Part shown: piece by piece, positions 1 through 9,458 of the stretch
Layout: each line of letters opens with the position of its first letter
Numbering within the stretch: the first letter of the stretch is position 1
Origin: Myroides sp. JBRI-B21084
Lineage (GTDB): Bacteria; Bacteroidota; Bacteroidia; Flavobacteriales; Flavobacteriaceae
Reading direction: 5' to 3'
Assembly: GCF_030545015.1 (NCBI RefSeq)
Contig: NZ_CP120653.1
Coordinates: 1,984,001-2,048,000 of the forward strand
Length of the DNA stretch: 64,000 nucleotides
Translations under genes and position numbers: made by a program
Notes under the pieces: generated by a model
Databases searched by the model: none
Seen by the model: the letters and a program-made list of their open reading frames with translations, nothing else
What the model was told of the DNA's origin: nothing

Positions 1-1
1 T

Positions 2-1393
2 GTATTTAACAAACTTATGCAACAAGCTAAGCATACCCAATTTGGTAAAGATCATTTATTTTATGCCATAAAAAACCCAACCGATTTTGCAAAATACGTA
101 CCTGTACGCGATTATGAAGCGTTAAAACCTTATGTAGACAAAGTTGTAGCTGGGCAAAAAGATGTTTTATGGCAAGGTAAACCTTTGTATTTTGCAAAAA
201 CATCGGGTACAACATCAGGGGCAAAGTACATACCAATTTCAAAAGAATCTATGCCGTACCACATACAAGCAGCGCGTAATGCTATTTTATTTTACATACA
301 CGAAACAGGCAACGCAAATTTTGTAAATGGTAAAATGATTTTTTTACAAGGAAGTCCTGAAATGAGTGAAACAAATGGTATAAAAGTGGGTCGATTATCG
401 GGTATTGCTGCTCATTATGTGCCAAAGTATCTACAAAAAAATCGTTTACCTAGTTGGCAAACCAATTGTATAGATGATTGGGAAACTAAGGTTGATGCCA
501 TTGTAAAGGAAACAAAAGACCAAAACATGACGGTTATTTCTGGAATTCCATCGTGGGTACAAATGTATTTTGATAAGTTAATTGAGGTATCTGAAAAAAA
601 AGTAGGCGATTTGTTTAAAAACTTTAATTTGTTTATTTACGGTGGCGTAAATTATGAACCCTATCGTAAAAAATTTGAACAATTAATAGGTAGAAAGGTA
701 GATAGTATTGAACTTTTTCCAGCATCTGAAGGTTTTTTTGCATATCAAGATTCTCAAAAACACAAAGGCATGCTGTTGCTTTTAAATGCAGGTATTTTCT
801 ATGAATTTATTAAAGCCGATGAATTTTATAACGAAAATCCTACACGTTACACAATAGGGCAGGTGCAATTAAACGTTAATTACGTATTAATTATTAGTAC
901 AAACGCAGGTTTGTGGGCATATAATATAGGCGATACCGTTATGTTTACATCGTTAAAACCATACCGAATTATTGTAACAGGCCGTATAAAACACTATATT
1001 TCTGCATTTGGTGAACACGTAATTGGTAAAGAAGTAGAGCAAGCAATGCAAATAGCGCTTGAAGCAAGCAATGCATCGGTTACAGAATTTACAGTAGCTC
1101 CACAAATCAACCCCGAAAGTGGTTTGCCTTATCACGAATGGTTAATTGAGTTTGAAAACGAACCTAATGATTTAAACCAATTTGCTTTAGAAATTGATCA
1201 ACAATTAAGAAAACAAAATGTATATTACAATGATTTAATAGTTGGCAATGTTTTACGTACTTTAGTAATTACTAAAGTCCCTACAGGTGGGTTTAACCAG
1301 TATATGAAAGCCGAAGGCAAATTAGGCGGTCAAAATAAATTGCCACGCTTAGCAAACGATCGTAAAATAGCCAATTTTATTCATAATTTATAG
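2..1393 (+). CDS. GH3 auxin-responsive-promoter family protein (5' end outside window)
   Basis: GH3 proteins belong to the adenylate-forming superfamily; plant members join amino acids to acyl acids, while the substrate of bacterial members is generally unknown. The ATP-binding signature TSGTTSGAK lies near residue 65 of the visible part, followed by the family blocks FIYGGVNYEPYRK, ELFPASEGF and YNIGDTVMF and a C-terminal acyl-adenylate subdomain. The frame stays open to the left edge and the first ATG (position 17) falls inside the family's N-terminal region, since GH3 proteins of this group usually have about 500 residues. I therefore treat the gene as truncated by the window. The next gene starts 3 bp downstream, suggesting co-transcription. 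Confidence 0.85.
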   Translation, partial: VFNKLMQQAKHTQFGKDHLFYAIKNPTDFAKYVPVRDYEALKPYVDKVVAGQKDVLWQGKPLYFAKTSGTTSGAKYIPISKESMPYHIQAARNAILFYIHETGNANFVNGKMIFLQGSPEMSETNGIKVGRLSGIAAHYVPKYLQKNRLPSWQTNCIDDWETKVDAIVKETKDQNMTVISGIPSWVQMYFDKLIEVSEKKVGDLFKNFNLFIYGGVNYEPYRKKFEQLIGRKVDSIELFPASEGFFAYQDSQKHKGMLLLLNAGIFYEFIKADEFYNENPTRYTIGQVQLNVNYVLIISTNAGLWAYNIGDTVMFTSLKPYRIIVTGRIKHYISAFGEHVIGKEVEQAMQIALEASNASVTEFTVAPQINPESGLPYHEWLIEFENEPNDLNQFALEIDQQLRKQNVYYNDLIVGNVLRTLVITKVPTGGFNQYMKAEGKLGGQNKLPRLANDRKIANFIHNL

Positions 1394-1396
1394 CTA

Positions 1397-2263
1397 ATGA
1401 AAAAGTTGCTTTTGTTTTTAATTTTCCCAATAAGTTTGTGCGCACAAATTAGTGGCAAGGTGGTTAATGCCGATAACAAACCGTTACCACTTACTAATAT
1501 TTGGGTATTAGATGGAAGCGATGGTACAACTACCGATTCATTAGGTATGTTTCAGATACCTACTGCATTAGCAACCGATACTTTGGTTTTTAACAATTCA
1601 GGGTATCATATTTTTAAAGAAGAAGCATCAAAAACAACCAATGTACAATTACAAGCTTATGAAATACCGCAACCAGCTTTATTAGTATTACCAGAAAAAT
1701 CGTTTCATCACACCATAGGGAATGCCCATTTTGAAAACATGTACTTTACACCTGGAAATGTACCTTATATGTACGGTAGGTTTTTTGAAAACAACGCCGA
1801 AATAAAAACTGTACAATACATTGATAAAGTAATAGTGTACACCAAAAGTGCTGTGCCTGCCGCAACAATAAAAATTAGGTTTTTACGTATGAATGAGTAC
1901 GGTTGCCCTACAAACGATTTACTAATTCAACCAATAATTGCTGAGATAAAGCGGGGCAACAAAAAAAATTTAATTCAAGTTTTAAAGTATAATATAAAAA
2001 TACCTAAAAACGGTATTTTTGTTGCAGTAGAATGGTTGTTAACAACTAATAATCAATTCAGGCCGGCCAACTTTGCTAAAGCAGGTCAGTTGTTTGAAGA
2101 TTTTCGTTATCAACCCGATGTTATGAACAATAAGGTAGAAAAAACCGCATCGTTCAGATACATGTATGGAGAATGGTTTCCAAACGATCAATTTCAGTCA
2201 AGAAATCCAAACGCACCAAAAGAAATAGTAGATCCGGCTATCGGGTTGATTTTATCAAATTAA
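1397..2263 (+). CDS. Exported carboxypeptidase-regulatory-like domain protein
   Basis: This 288-residue protein starts with a signal peptide (MKKLLLFLIFPISLCAQ), followed by one CarboxypepD_reg-like beta-sandwich (about residues 18-85: ISGKVVNADNKPLPLTNIWV, then a D-S-L-G-x-F-x-I pattern). That domain is common at the N-terminus of Bacteroidota outer-membrane and periplasmic proteins. The remaining 200 residues show no motif I recognise and look beta-rich, with no TonB-dependent barrel. It lies between the GH3-like gene and the phosphorylase-like gene with 3-4 bp gaps, so one transcript is likely. The function is unknown; an envelope location is the only firm inference. Confidence 0.75.
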   Translation: MKKLLLFLIFPISLCAQISGKVVNADNKPLPLTNIWVLDGSDGTTTDSLGMFQIPTALATDTLVFNNSGYHIFKEEASKTTNVQLQAYEIPQPALLVLPEKSFHHTIGNAHFENMYFTPGNVPYMYGRFFENNAEIKTVQYIDKVIVYTKSAVPAATIKIRFLRMNEYGCPTNDLLIQPIIAEIKRGNKKNLIQVLKYNIKIPKNGIFVAVEWLLTTNNQFRPANFAKAGQLFEDFRYQPDVMNNKVEKTASFRYMYGEWFPNDQFQSRNPNAPKEIVDPAIGLILSN

Positions 2264-2267
2264 AAAA

Positions 2268-3959
2268 ATGTCAGAAATAAAATACATCACACGTACGCGC
2301 GCGCAAGAATCATCGGCAGCTGTAGAGCGCCTTTACATAACCATGCGCCACTTATTTAACCGTGGTTTTTACAAGCCCATGGGTGTGTCGGGCGAAACAT
2401 TGCGCGAAGCTTTGTTGCTTTTACGCCCTGAAATTTACGGTTCTATTGCCGACGAAAAAGTGGAACTAAACGGTTTATTGTACGTTATAGAACGATTACC
2501 CGTTGGAATAGAAGAATGTAGATACATCAACTTAACATCAGATGAAGGGTATGCGCAATCGCATTTTAAAGCAATAGTGCCCCCAAAACGCCGCCGCAAC
2601 TGTTACCGTATTGACGATGAGCAAATGAATATTGAAATTACTCGCGGCCGATCGGATATTTACGATGTGTTAACGCATTTAACTTTTATGTTTGTTGAAT
2701 CGCACAAAATTAAAGACCGTATTTTAATTGATGATGATGATAATGTATCACGTGATTGGCTTAAACTACAAGAAGCCGTTTTAAAACACACTCCTTTAGA
2801 ATTAACAGAACGCGAAATTGCAATTTCACATACTTCTATTATTTTAGGACGATCGTTTGCAGAAATAAATTCAATTTACGATGCCTTTGCAACCGATGAA
2901 AATCCAGACCGTTTATTACATGTTATTTATTGGTTGGGTAAAATTGCTTTAGAGGAAGTTTTAGAAAATAACAAACGCACCATAACTTTTAGTCCTATAT
3001 TACGCGAACGCTTAGGGCACCATATTTACGGCGAAATTTGGGCAAATAAAATAAAAACCGAATTGCAACGTTTACAATTGTTGCATCGCCCTTTACATAT
3101 TATTAGTGCCAATATGCACAGTGTAATGAACTTAATTTTTGCCGAAGATGTTTTAAAACAGAAATTAAAAAACAAAACACGTACCGAAATTTTTGAAGAA
3201 TTAAGTAAAAAAGGCAATAGCGATTTAAGGGCATTGGTAACCCAACAAGCTACCAGTCAGGGAATGCTTTCTTTGCCTGATACATCGGGCACAAATATAG
3301 ATGTACAGATTTTTGATACGGCTAAAATAAATTTTAACAACACTCCGTTTAAAAAATATGTACAGCCAGCAAATGAAAATCTAAACCCCGTAATTGTTGT
3401 AATGGATTATGCTTTTGGCGAACAAGCGTATGAAACCATAGACGAATTGTTAAAACCATTTCAAAAAGATGTACATTTGAACGTGCAATCTGTATCAATA
3501 ATGGGTAAAGCAGGTATTTTAGTAGGCGAAAAAGGCGATATTATGATACCAACCGCACATATAAATGAAGGTACAGGCGATAATTACCCGTTTGAAAACG
3601 AATTAACTGTTGAAATGTTTAAAGGATATGATATTCCTGTTTTTGGTGGATCAATGATTACCGTTTTAGGAACATCGTTACAAAATAAAGACTTATTAAA
3701 GTTTTTTCACAATTCAACTTGGCGCGTAATTGGTTTAGAAATGGAAGGGGCACATTATCAAAAAGCCATTCAATCGGCATCAAAAATACGTAAAAGCATC
3801 AACCCAAATGTAAAAGTACGCTATGCTTATTACGCATCAGACAACCCATTAGAAACGGGCAGTACCTTAGCATCGGGTGGGTTAGGGGCATCGGGTGTAA
3901 AACCAACGTATTTAATTACACTAAAAATATTAGAACAAATTTTTAATTGCAATATATGA
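2268..3959 (+). CDS. Conserved flavobacterial protein with nucleoside-phosphorylase-like C-terminal region
   Basis: This is a 563-residue cytoplasmic protein without signal peptide or membrane segments. I recognise it as a widely conserved flavobacterial family, which I believe databases label DUF6909, but I am not certain of that label. The N-terminal 330 residues are mostly helical with many charged residues. The C-terminal part (about 365-560) has an alternating strand/helix pattern and the motif GLEMEGAHY, reminiscent of the E-M-E-x-A motif by which nucleoside phosphorylases and AMP nucleosidases bind the ribose. A role in nucleotide or nucleoside turnover is inference only. Its stop codon overlaps the next start as ATGA, coupling it to the Wzz-like gene. 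Confidence 0.7.
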   Translation: MSEIKYITRTRAQESSAAVERLYITMRHLFNRGFYKPMGVSGETLREALLLLRPEIYGSIADEKVELNGLLYVIERLPVGIEECRYINLTSDEGYAQSHFKAIVPPKRRRNCYRIDDEQMNIEITRGRSDIYDVLTHLTFMFVESHKIKDRILIDDDDNVSRDWLKLQEAVLKHTPLELTEREIAISHTSIILGRSFAEINSIYDAFATDENPDRLLHVIYWLGKIALEEVLENNKRTITFSPILRERLGHHIYGEIWANKIKTELQRLQLLHRPLHIISANMHSVMNLIFAEDVLKQKLKNKTRTEIFEELSKKGNSDLRALVTQQATSQGMLSLPDTSGTNIDVQIFDTAKINFNNTPFKKYVQPANENLNPVIVVMDYAFGEQAYETIDELLKPFQKDVHLNVQSVSIMGKAGILVGEKGDIMIPTAHINEGTGDNYPFENELTVEMFKGYDIPVFGGSMITVLGTSLQNKDLLKFFHNSTWRVIGLEMEGAHYQKAIQSASKIRKSINPNVKVRYAYYASDNPLETGSTLASGGLGASGVKPTYLITLKILEQIFNCNI

Positions 3960-4900
3960 ATCAACAACAAAACCAAAACACAACTGTTGAACCACAAGAA
4001 GTTGATGTAAAGTACATGACACAAAGAGCCAGCGGTTTTTACAACAACTTACTTTACAGCTTGTATCGCTTGCTTAAATTTTTTAAGAAACGTTGGTACG
4101 TTTTTTTAATTCTAATTGGTATAGGTGTTGGTTTAGGAATGTATATTGATGGCACAAAATCAAGTAGATTGCGTCATGAATTAATTGTGGTACCCAATTT
4201 TGGAAGTATTGATTATTTAAATCAAAAAATTAAAGATTACGATCGTTTAGCACTTAACAAACAATTAATTGCTGCAAATGCTGGCAACGAGGTGTATGAT
4301 ATTAAAATAGAACCTATTTACGACGCGTACAATTACATTACCACTGATCCGGTTTATTTTGAAGCATTTAAAATTTTAAGTGACCGTGCTATCGACATGG
4401 AAAAGTATTCAAAAAGTAAATTAGCTTCTAAAAATTATAAATATCATATGTTAACGGTTTACACCGATGGTTTAGGAAATACCGATTTAACTATTGAAAA
4501 AATATTTAAAGATTTAAACAGCGACCCGTATTTTAATGAACGAAAAAATATTGAAAAGACGAATACGTTAGCTAAACGAACCGAAATTTCTAAATCGATA
4601 GAACAAGTAAATGGTTTGTTTGAACGTTTAGGAAGCGAAAATAAAGTAAACGATATTACAATGAACGCTTACCCCGAATTAGCCGATTTGTTGCGTGCTA
4701 AAGAAGCATTAATGAAACAGTTAAATGCAGTGGATGTGCAGCTAATAGAACAAGAAAATATTGTGTATTTAGCTACTAAAATGATGAACATTCCTGTACG
4801 TCCGTTTTTACCTTATTTTTTAACATTACCTTTTTTATTTGTAATGTTTTACATTGTAATTGCATATTTAAATTCAAAAATTAAAAGTTTTAAGGCGTAG
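3956..4900 (+). CDS. Wzz-type polysaccharide chain-length determinant-like protein
   Basis: The 314-residue product has a membrane segment near residues 48-63 (VFLILIGIGVGLGMYI), a long extracytoplasmic region with helical stretches, and a second membrane segment near the C-terminus after a Pro-rich turn (VRPFLPYFLTLPFLFVMFY). This two-membrane-segment layout is that of the Wzz family, which sets the number of repeat units added by Wzy. It lacks the cytoplasmic tyrosine-kinase domain found in Wzc. I chose the ATG at 3956, which overlaps the previous stop as ATGA, over an in-frame TTG at 3947. The following flippase, glycosyltransferase and polymerase genes support the call. Confidence 0.75.
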   Translation: MNQQQNQNTTVEPQEVDVKYMTQRASGFYNNLLYSLYRLLKFFKKRWYVFLILIGIGVGLGMYIDGTKSSRLRHELIVVPNFGSIDYLNQKIKDYDRLALNKQLIAANAGNEVYDIKIEPIYDAYNYITTDPVYFEAFKILSDRAIDMEKYSKSKLASKNYKYHMLTVYTDGLGNTDLTIEKIFKDLNSDPYFNERKNIEKTNTLAKRTEISKSIEQVNGLFERLGSENKVNDITMNAYPELADLLRAKEALMKQLNAVDVQLIEQENIVYLATKMMNIPVRPFLPYFLTLPFLFVMFYIVIAYLNSKIKSFKA

Positions 4901-4903
4901 TTT

Positions 4904-6106
4904 TTGAATCAAACTAAATCAATACAAAATCTTTTTACATATGGTGCTAGTCAAATTATTAATTTACTAGCGCCGTTTTTAGTAGGTTTTTATGTGATAC
5001 CTATTTTTGGTATAGCCAAATGGGGCGTAGTAGGTGTGGTAACATCGCTATATGTTTTAATAGGTATTTTAGTTGAATTTGGTGCCAATTTAGTAGGTGT
5101 AAAAGAGTTAAGTGCGTATAGACTAAAGCAAAATTATTTAAAAAAATACATTGGTTTAAACTATACATTTAGGCAATATTGTTGTGTTATAATAACTGCT
5201 GTATTGGTAATAGTTTTTATACTTTTAAAGGCAAACGCTAGTTATTACTTTGGATTAACTTGGATGTTGGCTTGGTATTACAACCCATTGTGGATTTATC
5301 AGGCTAAAGAAGATTTTAAAATTATTAATTTCATAACCATTGCAACCAAAGTGCTGTATGTAGTTGCTGTTTTTTTATTTATAAATAAGCCACAGCATTA
5401 TATATATTTAGTTGGTTTATTAGGATTGTGTAACGCCATTTTTTATGCTTTTTTTTATTACAAAACAGCTAAAACATTTAGTAGTTTTAAAAAGGTAATG
5501 GTTTTTATAAAGCAAAACAAAGCTATTGTACTATCAAACTTTAGTATTACTGCATATACACAAGCACCTATTTTTATTATCGATGCCGTTTTAGGTAATA
5601 CTGCATCGGGTATCTACAAAGTAATTGATTTGTTTTTAACAGCTTACCGCAGTTATTTAGGCGTATTTTTTAATGTAACATTTCCTAAATTTTGTTTTAT
5701 TGCGCAGCAAAATATCAAAAGTGCATCAAAATACGCTACTAAAATGCTTTTAATAAATGTGGGTTTATTAACACTTTCGGCATTAGTTGTTTTTTTTACG
5801 ATGCCCTATTTAATTAAATATTTTAATGTAGCATTAAATGTAGAAAAAGGATTGTATTTAAGTAGATATTTATTGTTTTTGCCCATTGTAATTGCTTTAA
5901 ACATACCATTTTATCAAGCATTAATTTATAAGTCGCAACATAAATCAATAGCAACAATATCAATAATTGGTTTGCTTATTACTGTAATTTTAGGTGTTTT
6001 TTTAACTAAAAACAGTCAATTAAACGGAACACTAATTGCACTTTACGTAGCTGAGGTTTTTATAACATTAAGTTTAATGATTAAAGGTTACAAATTTTTA
6101 AAATAA
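4904..6106 (+). CDS. Wzx-like polysaccharide flippase (MATE/MOP superfamily)
   Basis: This is a 400-residue polytopic membrane protein of about 12 hydrophobic segments, starting with the pattern LFTYGASQIINLLAPFLVGF that typifies polysaccharide transport proteins (Polysacc_synt/RfbX type). It should flip undecaprenyl-diphosphate-linked repeat units across the inner membrane. The start is a TTG, 3 bp after the preceding stop; the next in-frame Met lies far inside the conserved N-terminal domain, so TTG is the best choice. It overlaps the next gene by one base. Lipid-A-type ABC exporters are excluded by the absence of any nucleotide-binding motif. Confidence 0.85.
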   Translation: MNQTKSIQNLFTYGASQIINLLAPFLVGFYVIPIFGIAKWGVVGVVTSLYVLIGILVEFGANLVGVKELSAYRLKQNYLKKYIGLNYTFRQYCCVIITAVLVIVFILLKANASYYFGLTWMLAWYYNPLWIYQAKEDFKIINFITIATKVLYVVAVFLFINKPQHYIYLVGLLGLCNAIFYAFFYYKTAKTFSSFKKVMVFIKQNKAIVLSNFSITAYTQAPIFIIDAVLGNTASGIYKVIDLFLTAYRSYLGVFFNVTFPKFCFIAQQNIKSASKYATKMLLINVGLLTLSALVVFFTMPYLIKYFNVALNVEKGLYLSRYLLFLPIVIALNIPFYQALIYKSQHKSIATISIIGLLITVILGVFLTKNSQLNGTLIALYVAEVFITLSLMIKGYKFLK

Positions 6107-7041
6107 TGAAAGAAGAAGTTTACATTGTTTTATTAAACTACAACGGCGCTTTAGATACAATAGAATGTATCCAATCATTGCTACAATCAAATGAACAAAC
6201 GTTGTTTAAAATTGTTGTTGTAGATAACTCGGAATCATTTGCTAATTTTAAATTGTTACAACAATTTACCTTTAAACAAAATATACCAACACTTACTTTT
6301 GTAAATGGCGACGGATATACCTATAATAATGAAAAGATTATATTAATAAAAAGTTTACAAAATAAGGGCTTTGCAGCAGGGAATAACTTAGGAATACAAT
6401 TTAGTTTATTACAACCCAACTGCACACATATTTGGCTTTTAAATAATGATACAACTGTTTCAAAAAATAGTTTAAACGAACTGTTAGCATATCATAAAAA
6501 ACAACCCAACGCTATTTTAGGTAGCAAATTGTTGTACTACCACAAACCTAATGTAATACAGGCAGTTGGCGGAAAATTTAACACCCGTTTTTATATTAGT
6601 GAACACATTGGCGAAGGATTACCAAGTGATACTTCTAAAGAAAAATTGCCTATTATTGATTACCCTGTTGGTGCAGCTATGTTTGTTAGCAAACAATTTA
6701 TTGAAAAGGTTGGCTTATTAAACGAAAACTATTTTTTGTATTACGAAGAATTAGATTGGGTTAAAAAAGCGCAACATTTTGGCTTTGTGGCAGATTGGTG
6801 TCCTACAAGTATTGTGTATCATAAAGAAGGCGCTTCTATTGGTTCATCATACAAAAATGAAAAAAGTTATTTTTCGGAAATAGAACTGTTTAAAAGTCGA
6901 CAAAAATTTATTAAAGACCATTTTGGCTTAAACGTACGTTTTTATTTTTCTACCCTTTTGCTTATTTTAAATCGCCTGCGAAAAGGTAAATTTAAATTAG
7001 CTAACGCCTTATTAAAAATGATGCTTAATGACATTAAATAA
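6106..7041 (+). CDS. Glycosyltransferase family 2
   Basis: The 311-residue protein carries the GT-A fold landmarks of family 2: the N-terminal strand IVLLNYNG, then VVVDNS near residue 40, the NKGFAAGNNLGI motif near residue 88 typical of rhamnosyltransferase-like members, and the DxD-like LLNNDT near residue 125, with a downstream EELDW. It should add one sugar to the lipid-linked repeat unit on the cytoplasmic side; the sugar cannot be named from sequence. A short basic C-terminal segment may touch the membrane. It overlaps its upstream neighbour by 1 bp and the downstream polymerase-like gene by 14 bp. Confidence 0.9.
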   Translation: MKEEVYIVLLNYNGALDTIECIQSLLQSNEQTLFKIVVVDNSESFANFKLLQQFTFKQNIPTLTFVNGDGYTYNNEKIILIKSLQNKGFAAGNNLGIQFSLLQPNCTHIWLLNNDTTVSKNSLNELLAYHKKQPNAILGSKLLYYHKPNVIQAVGGKFNTRFYISEHIGEGLPSDTSKEKLPIIDYPVGAAMFVSKQFIEKVGLLNENYFLYYEELDWVKKAQHFGFVADWCPTSIVYHKEGASIGSSYKNEKSYFSEIELFKSRQKFIKDHFGLNVRFYFSTLLLILNRLRKGKFKLANALLKMMLNDIK

Positions 7042-8344
7042 ACAAGTTTTTATCTATTTAATTATATTGTTTGCGGCAATTTATCAAGATTTCCCGCTGT
7101 ATAATTATATTGGCGAAATAGGCCGATCACCTATTATACTTTTAGCACCTTTTATGTTGGGGTACATTTTATCTAACAAAAAAATTGTTGTAAGTACTTA
7201 TGTTGTTTGGTTTATAAAGTTTTTGCTGTACTGTTTGTTTATGTCGGTTATATTTATTGGCGTTACTTATGTTCATTATGAATCGTTTGTGATTTTAGAT
7301 GAAAACATTATTTTAAAAACTTTAAAAATGAGTGTTTACCCTATAGTAATACTCATAACCTATCAATTTTTTTATTCGTACGTTAGCAATAATTTCAACA
7401 GTATAAAAAACCTATTTACGGCAGTGTATTTAATGCAACTTTTTTTAGTTGGATTTATCATGTTAGAAATTTATTATTTAAACAATCCAAAAGCATTTTT
7501 TCCGCTTTTTCATACATTGCCCGAAAAATACTGGCGTGTACGTTTGCTTACCCCCGAAGAAAGTTGGACCGGTACTATTTTGGTTATTTTTATGTTTTTA
7601 CCAGTATTTTTAGCACATTATTTAAAAGTTAAAAACGTTTGGCGTTTACTGGTTTATTTGCAAAGTGCACTATTGTTTTTTTTATATGCATTTGTTAGTC
7701 AATCAAAAGGATTTTTACTTTTAGTTTTAATTTCGGTTCTGCCTTTAACCCTAGCGTACTTAAAAAACAACAAATATTTGCGTAATATTTTTATAATTAC
7801 TTTAATTGTAACTGTTGCAGTTGGTGGTTTTTTAGGATATGTATTGCGCGAAATTATTATAGATCAAATTACAACAAGTGGCACATTTGGCACCCGATTT
7901 TCATCGATAACCGCTGCTTTGTTGGTTTTTGTTTTATGTCCAATTGGTGTTGGTTTTAGTGGATTTGTAACGTATTTTCCGCAAGTGTTAGAATACATTT
8001 TAGAATCAAGTTTGGTAGATCAATTTAATTTAGAAGAAGTACGTGGGTATTTATCAACCACCAAAGCACTATCAACAAAAACCGCTTTTTTTGATGAATT
8101 AATGTACGGAGGCATTTTTTTCTTAATTTTCTTTTATCAATTCTTTATAAAGCGTTACATTAACCTAAATAAAATTAAAAACATTGATTTTTATTTTTTA
8201 AAAATTCCACTAGCGTTTAGCATCATGGCAGGTATTGTTTATATAACATATCACGTAAAATACGATGTTTGGATATTTTTAGCATTAACCAATGTTTTTG
8301 AAATTAAGTACAATGCACAAAAAAATGAGAATAGCAGTAGTTAG
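7028..8344 (+). CDS. Polytopic membrane protein, probable Wzy-type polysaccharide polymerase
   Basis: The 438-residue product has about 11 hydrophobic segments and a longer loop between segments in the second half (around residues 315-355), the usual topology of Wzy polymerases. Sequence conservation in this class is very low, so the assignment rests on topology and on its place between two glycosyltransferase genes. No ligase motif is obvious. The locus holds a second candidate at 9445-10683, which does carry a Wzy_C-like motif, so the division of labour between polymerase and ligase is open. The start overlaps the preceding gene by 14 bp. Confidence 0.65.
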   Translation: MTLNKQVFIYLIILFAAIYQDFPLYNYIGEIGRSPIILLAPFMLGYILSNKKIVVSTYVVWFIKFLLYCLFMSVIFIGVTYVHYESFVILDENIILKTLKMSVYPIVILITYQFFYSYVSNNFNSIKNLFTAVYLMQLFLVGFIMLEIYYLNNPKAFFPLFHTLPEKYWRVRLLTPEESWTGTILVIFMFLPVFLAHYLKVKNVWRLLVYLQSALLFFLYAFVSQSKGFLLLVLISVLPLTLAYLKNNKYLRNIFIITLIVTVAVGGFLGYVLREIIIDQITTSGTFGTRFSSITAALLVFVLCPIGVGFSGFVTYFPQVLEYILESSLVDQFNLEEVRGYLSTTKALSTKTAFFDELMYGGIFFLIFFYQFFIKRYINLNKIKNIDFYFLKIPLAFSIMAGIVYITYHVKYDVWIFLALTNVFEIKYNAQKNENSSS

Positions 8345-9458
8345 CGGCTTTATACCCTATCCACCCGTTTTTGGTGGCGCTATTGATATTTGGGAACGCA
8401 TAAAAGGGTTGCACGCTTTAGGACATACAGTTGATTTAATTGTTACAGATAAAAACAATCCCACACAAGCGCAGTTAACAGAAATGGCTTTATATACCAA
8501 TTGTTTTTTTTATGCGCGCAGGCAAAATAAATGGCAGCAGTTGTTTTTCAAATTACCGTTGCAAATGCTAAGTAGAAAATCTTTAAGTAGCATACAAATT
8601 AACAAAACGTATGATTTAGTTATTTTAGAAAGCGAATTTTGTTGGCCAATTACCTTAAATAAAACCATAAATTATAAAAAATGTGTGGTGAGGGTGCATA
8701 ATATAGAACATCATTACTTTAAATCTTTAGGAAAAAGCGCAAGAACTTTAAAAGAAAAAATATATTATAAAATTGAAGCTTTAAAAATAAAACAATTTTC
8801 TACGCTTATATTTAACAAAGTAAACAAATTGTGGTTTATTTCTAAAGACGATTTAAAGCGCGTAAACTTACCTAACAAAAGTGTTTTCATACCTTTTCCT
8901 ATAAACGATGCATTTATAAGTCCCGAAGTAAAACCAGAGGAAAATGTAGTTTTTATGGGATCGCTTTTTATGCAAAACAATATTTTTGGTTTAGATTGGT
9001 ACTTGCAAAACGTGCACCCTTTATTAATTAAGCAATTGCCAAAATATCATTTTTATATCATAGGTTCGTTAAAAGAAGATAACCCCGAAATTCAAAAAAA
9101 ATACAACAATATACCTAAAGTTACCTTTGTGGTAAACACGCCGTGTTTAAAAGCCTTTTATCAAAAAGCAAGTGTTTTTATAAATCCAATGTTTCATGGC
9201 AGCGGTGTAAAGGTAAAATCGGTTAACGCTTTGGTTAATGGTTTGCCGTTGGTAAGTACAGCTGTTGGTGCCGAAGGTATTGGTTTAACCAACGATATGT
9301 TTTTTTATGCCGAAACTACTGAAGAATTTACCACCCAAATTTTAAATGTTTTTGCAGATTACAACACGGCCATTCAAAAAACGTTAAAAGCCCAAGTATA
9401 TTTAAAACAAACTAATTATCTTCAAATTTTAAAAAACGAATTAAATGCGCTTAGCTAA
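8325..9458 (+). CDS. Glycosyltransferase family 4
   Basis: This GT-B fold glycosyltransferase begins MRIAVVSGFIPYPPVFGGA, the N-terminal Rossmann strand and glycine loop of GT4 enzymes; the second domain has GSLFMQNNIFGLDWY (nearly the GxxxxxxN pattern), then FINPMFHGSGVKVKSVNAL and GLPLVSTAVGAEGI, which include the donor-binding region. It should transfer a nucleotide-activated sugar to the growing repeat unit. Three in-frame ATGs exist (8292, 8313, 8325); I chose 8325 because the conserved domain begins there and the overlap with the previous gene is smallest (20 bp). It overlaps the next gene by 14 bp. Confidence 0.85.
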   Translation: MRIAVVSGFIPYPPVFGGAIDIWERIKGLHALGHTVDLIVTDKNNPTQAQLTEMALYTNCFFYARRQNKWQQLFFKLPLQMLSRKSLSSIQINKTYDLVILESEFCWPITLNKTINYKKCVVRVHNIEHHYFKSLGKSARTLKEKIYYKIEALKIKQFSTLIFNKVNKLWFISKDDLKRVNLPNKSVFIPFPINDAFISPEVKPEENVVFMGSLFMQNNIFGLDWYLQNVHPLLIKQLPKYHFYIIGSLKEDNPEIQKKYNNIPKVTFVVNTPCLKAFYQKASVFINPMFHGSGVKVKSVNALVNGLPLVSTAVGAEGIGLTNDMFFYAETTEEFTTQILNVFADYNTAIQKTLKAQVYLKQTNYLQILKNELNALS

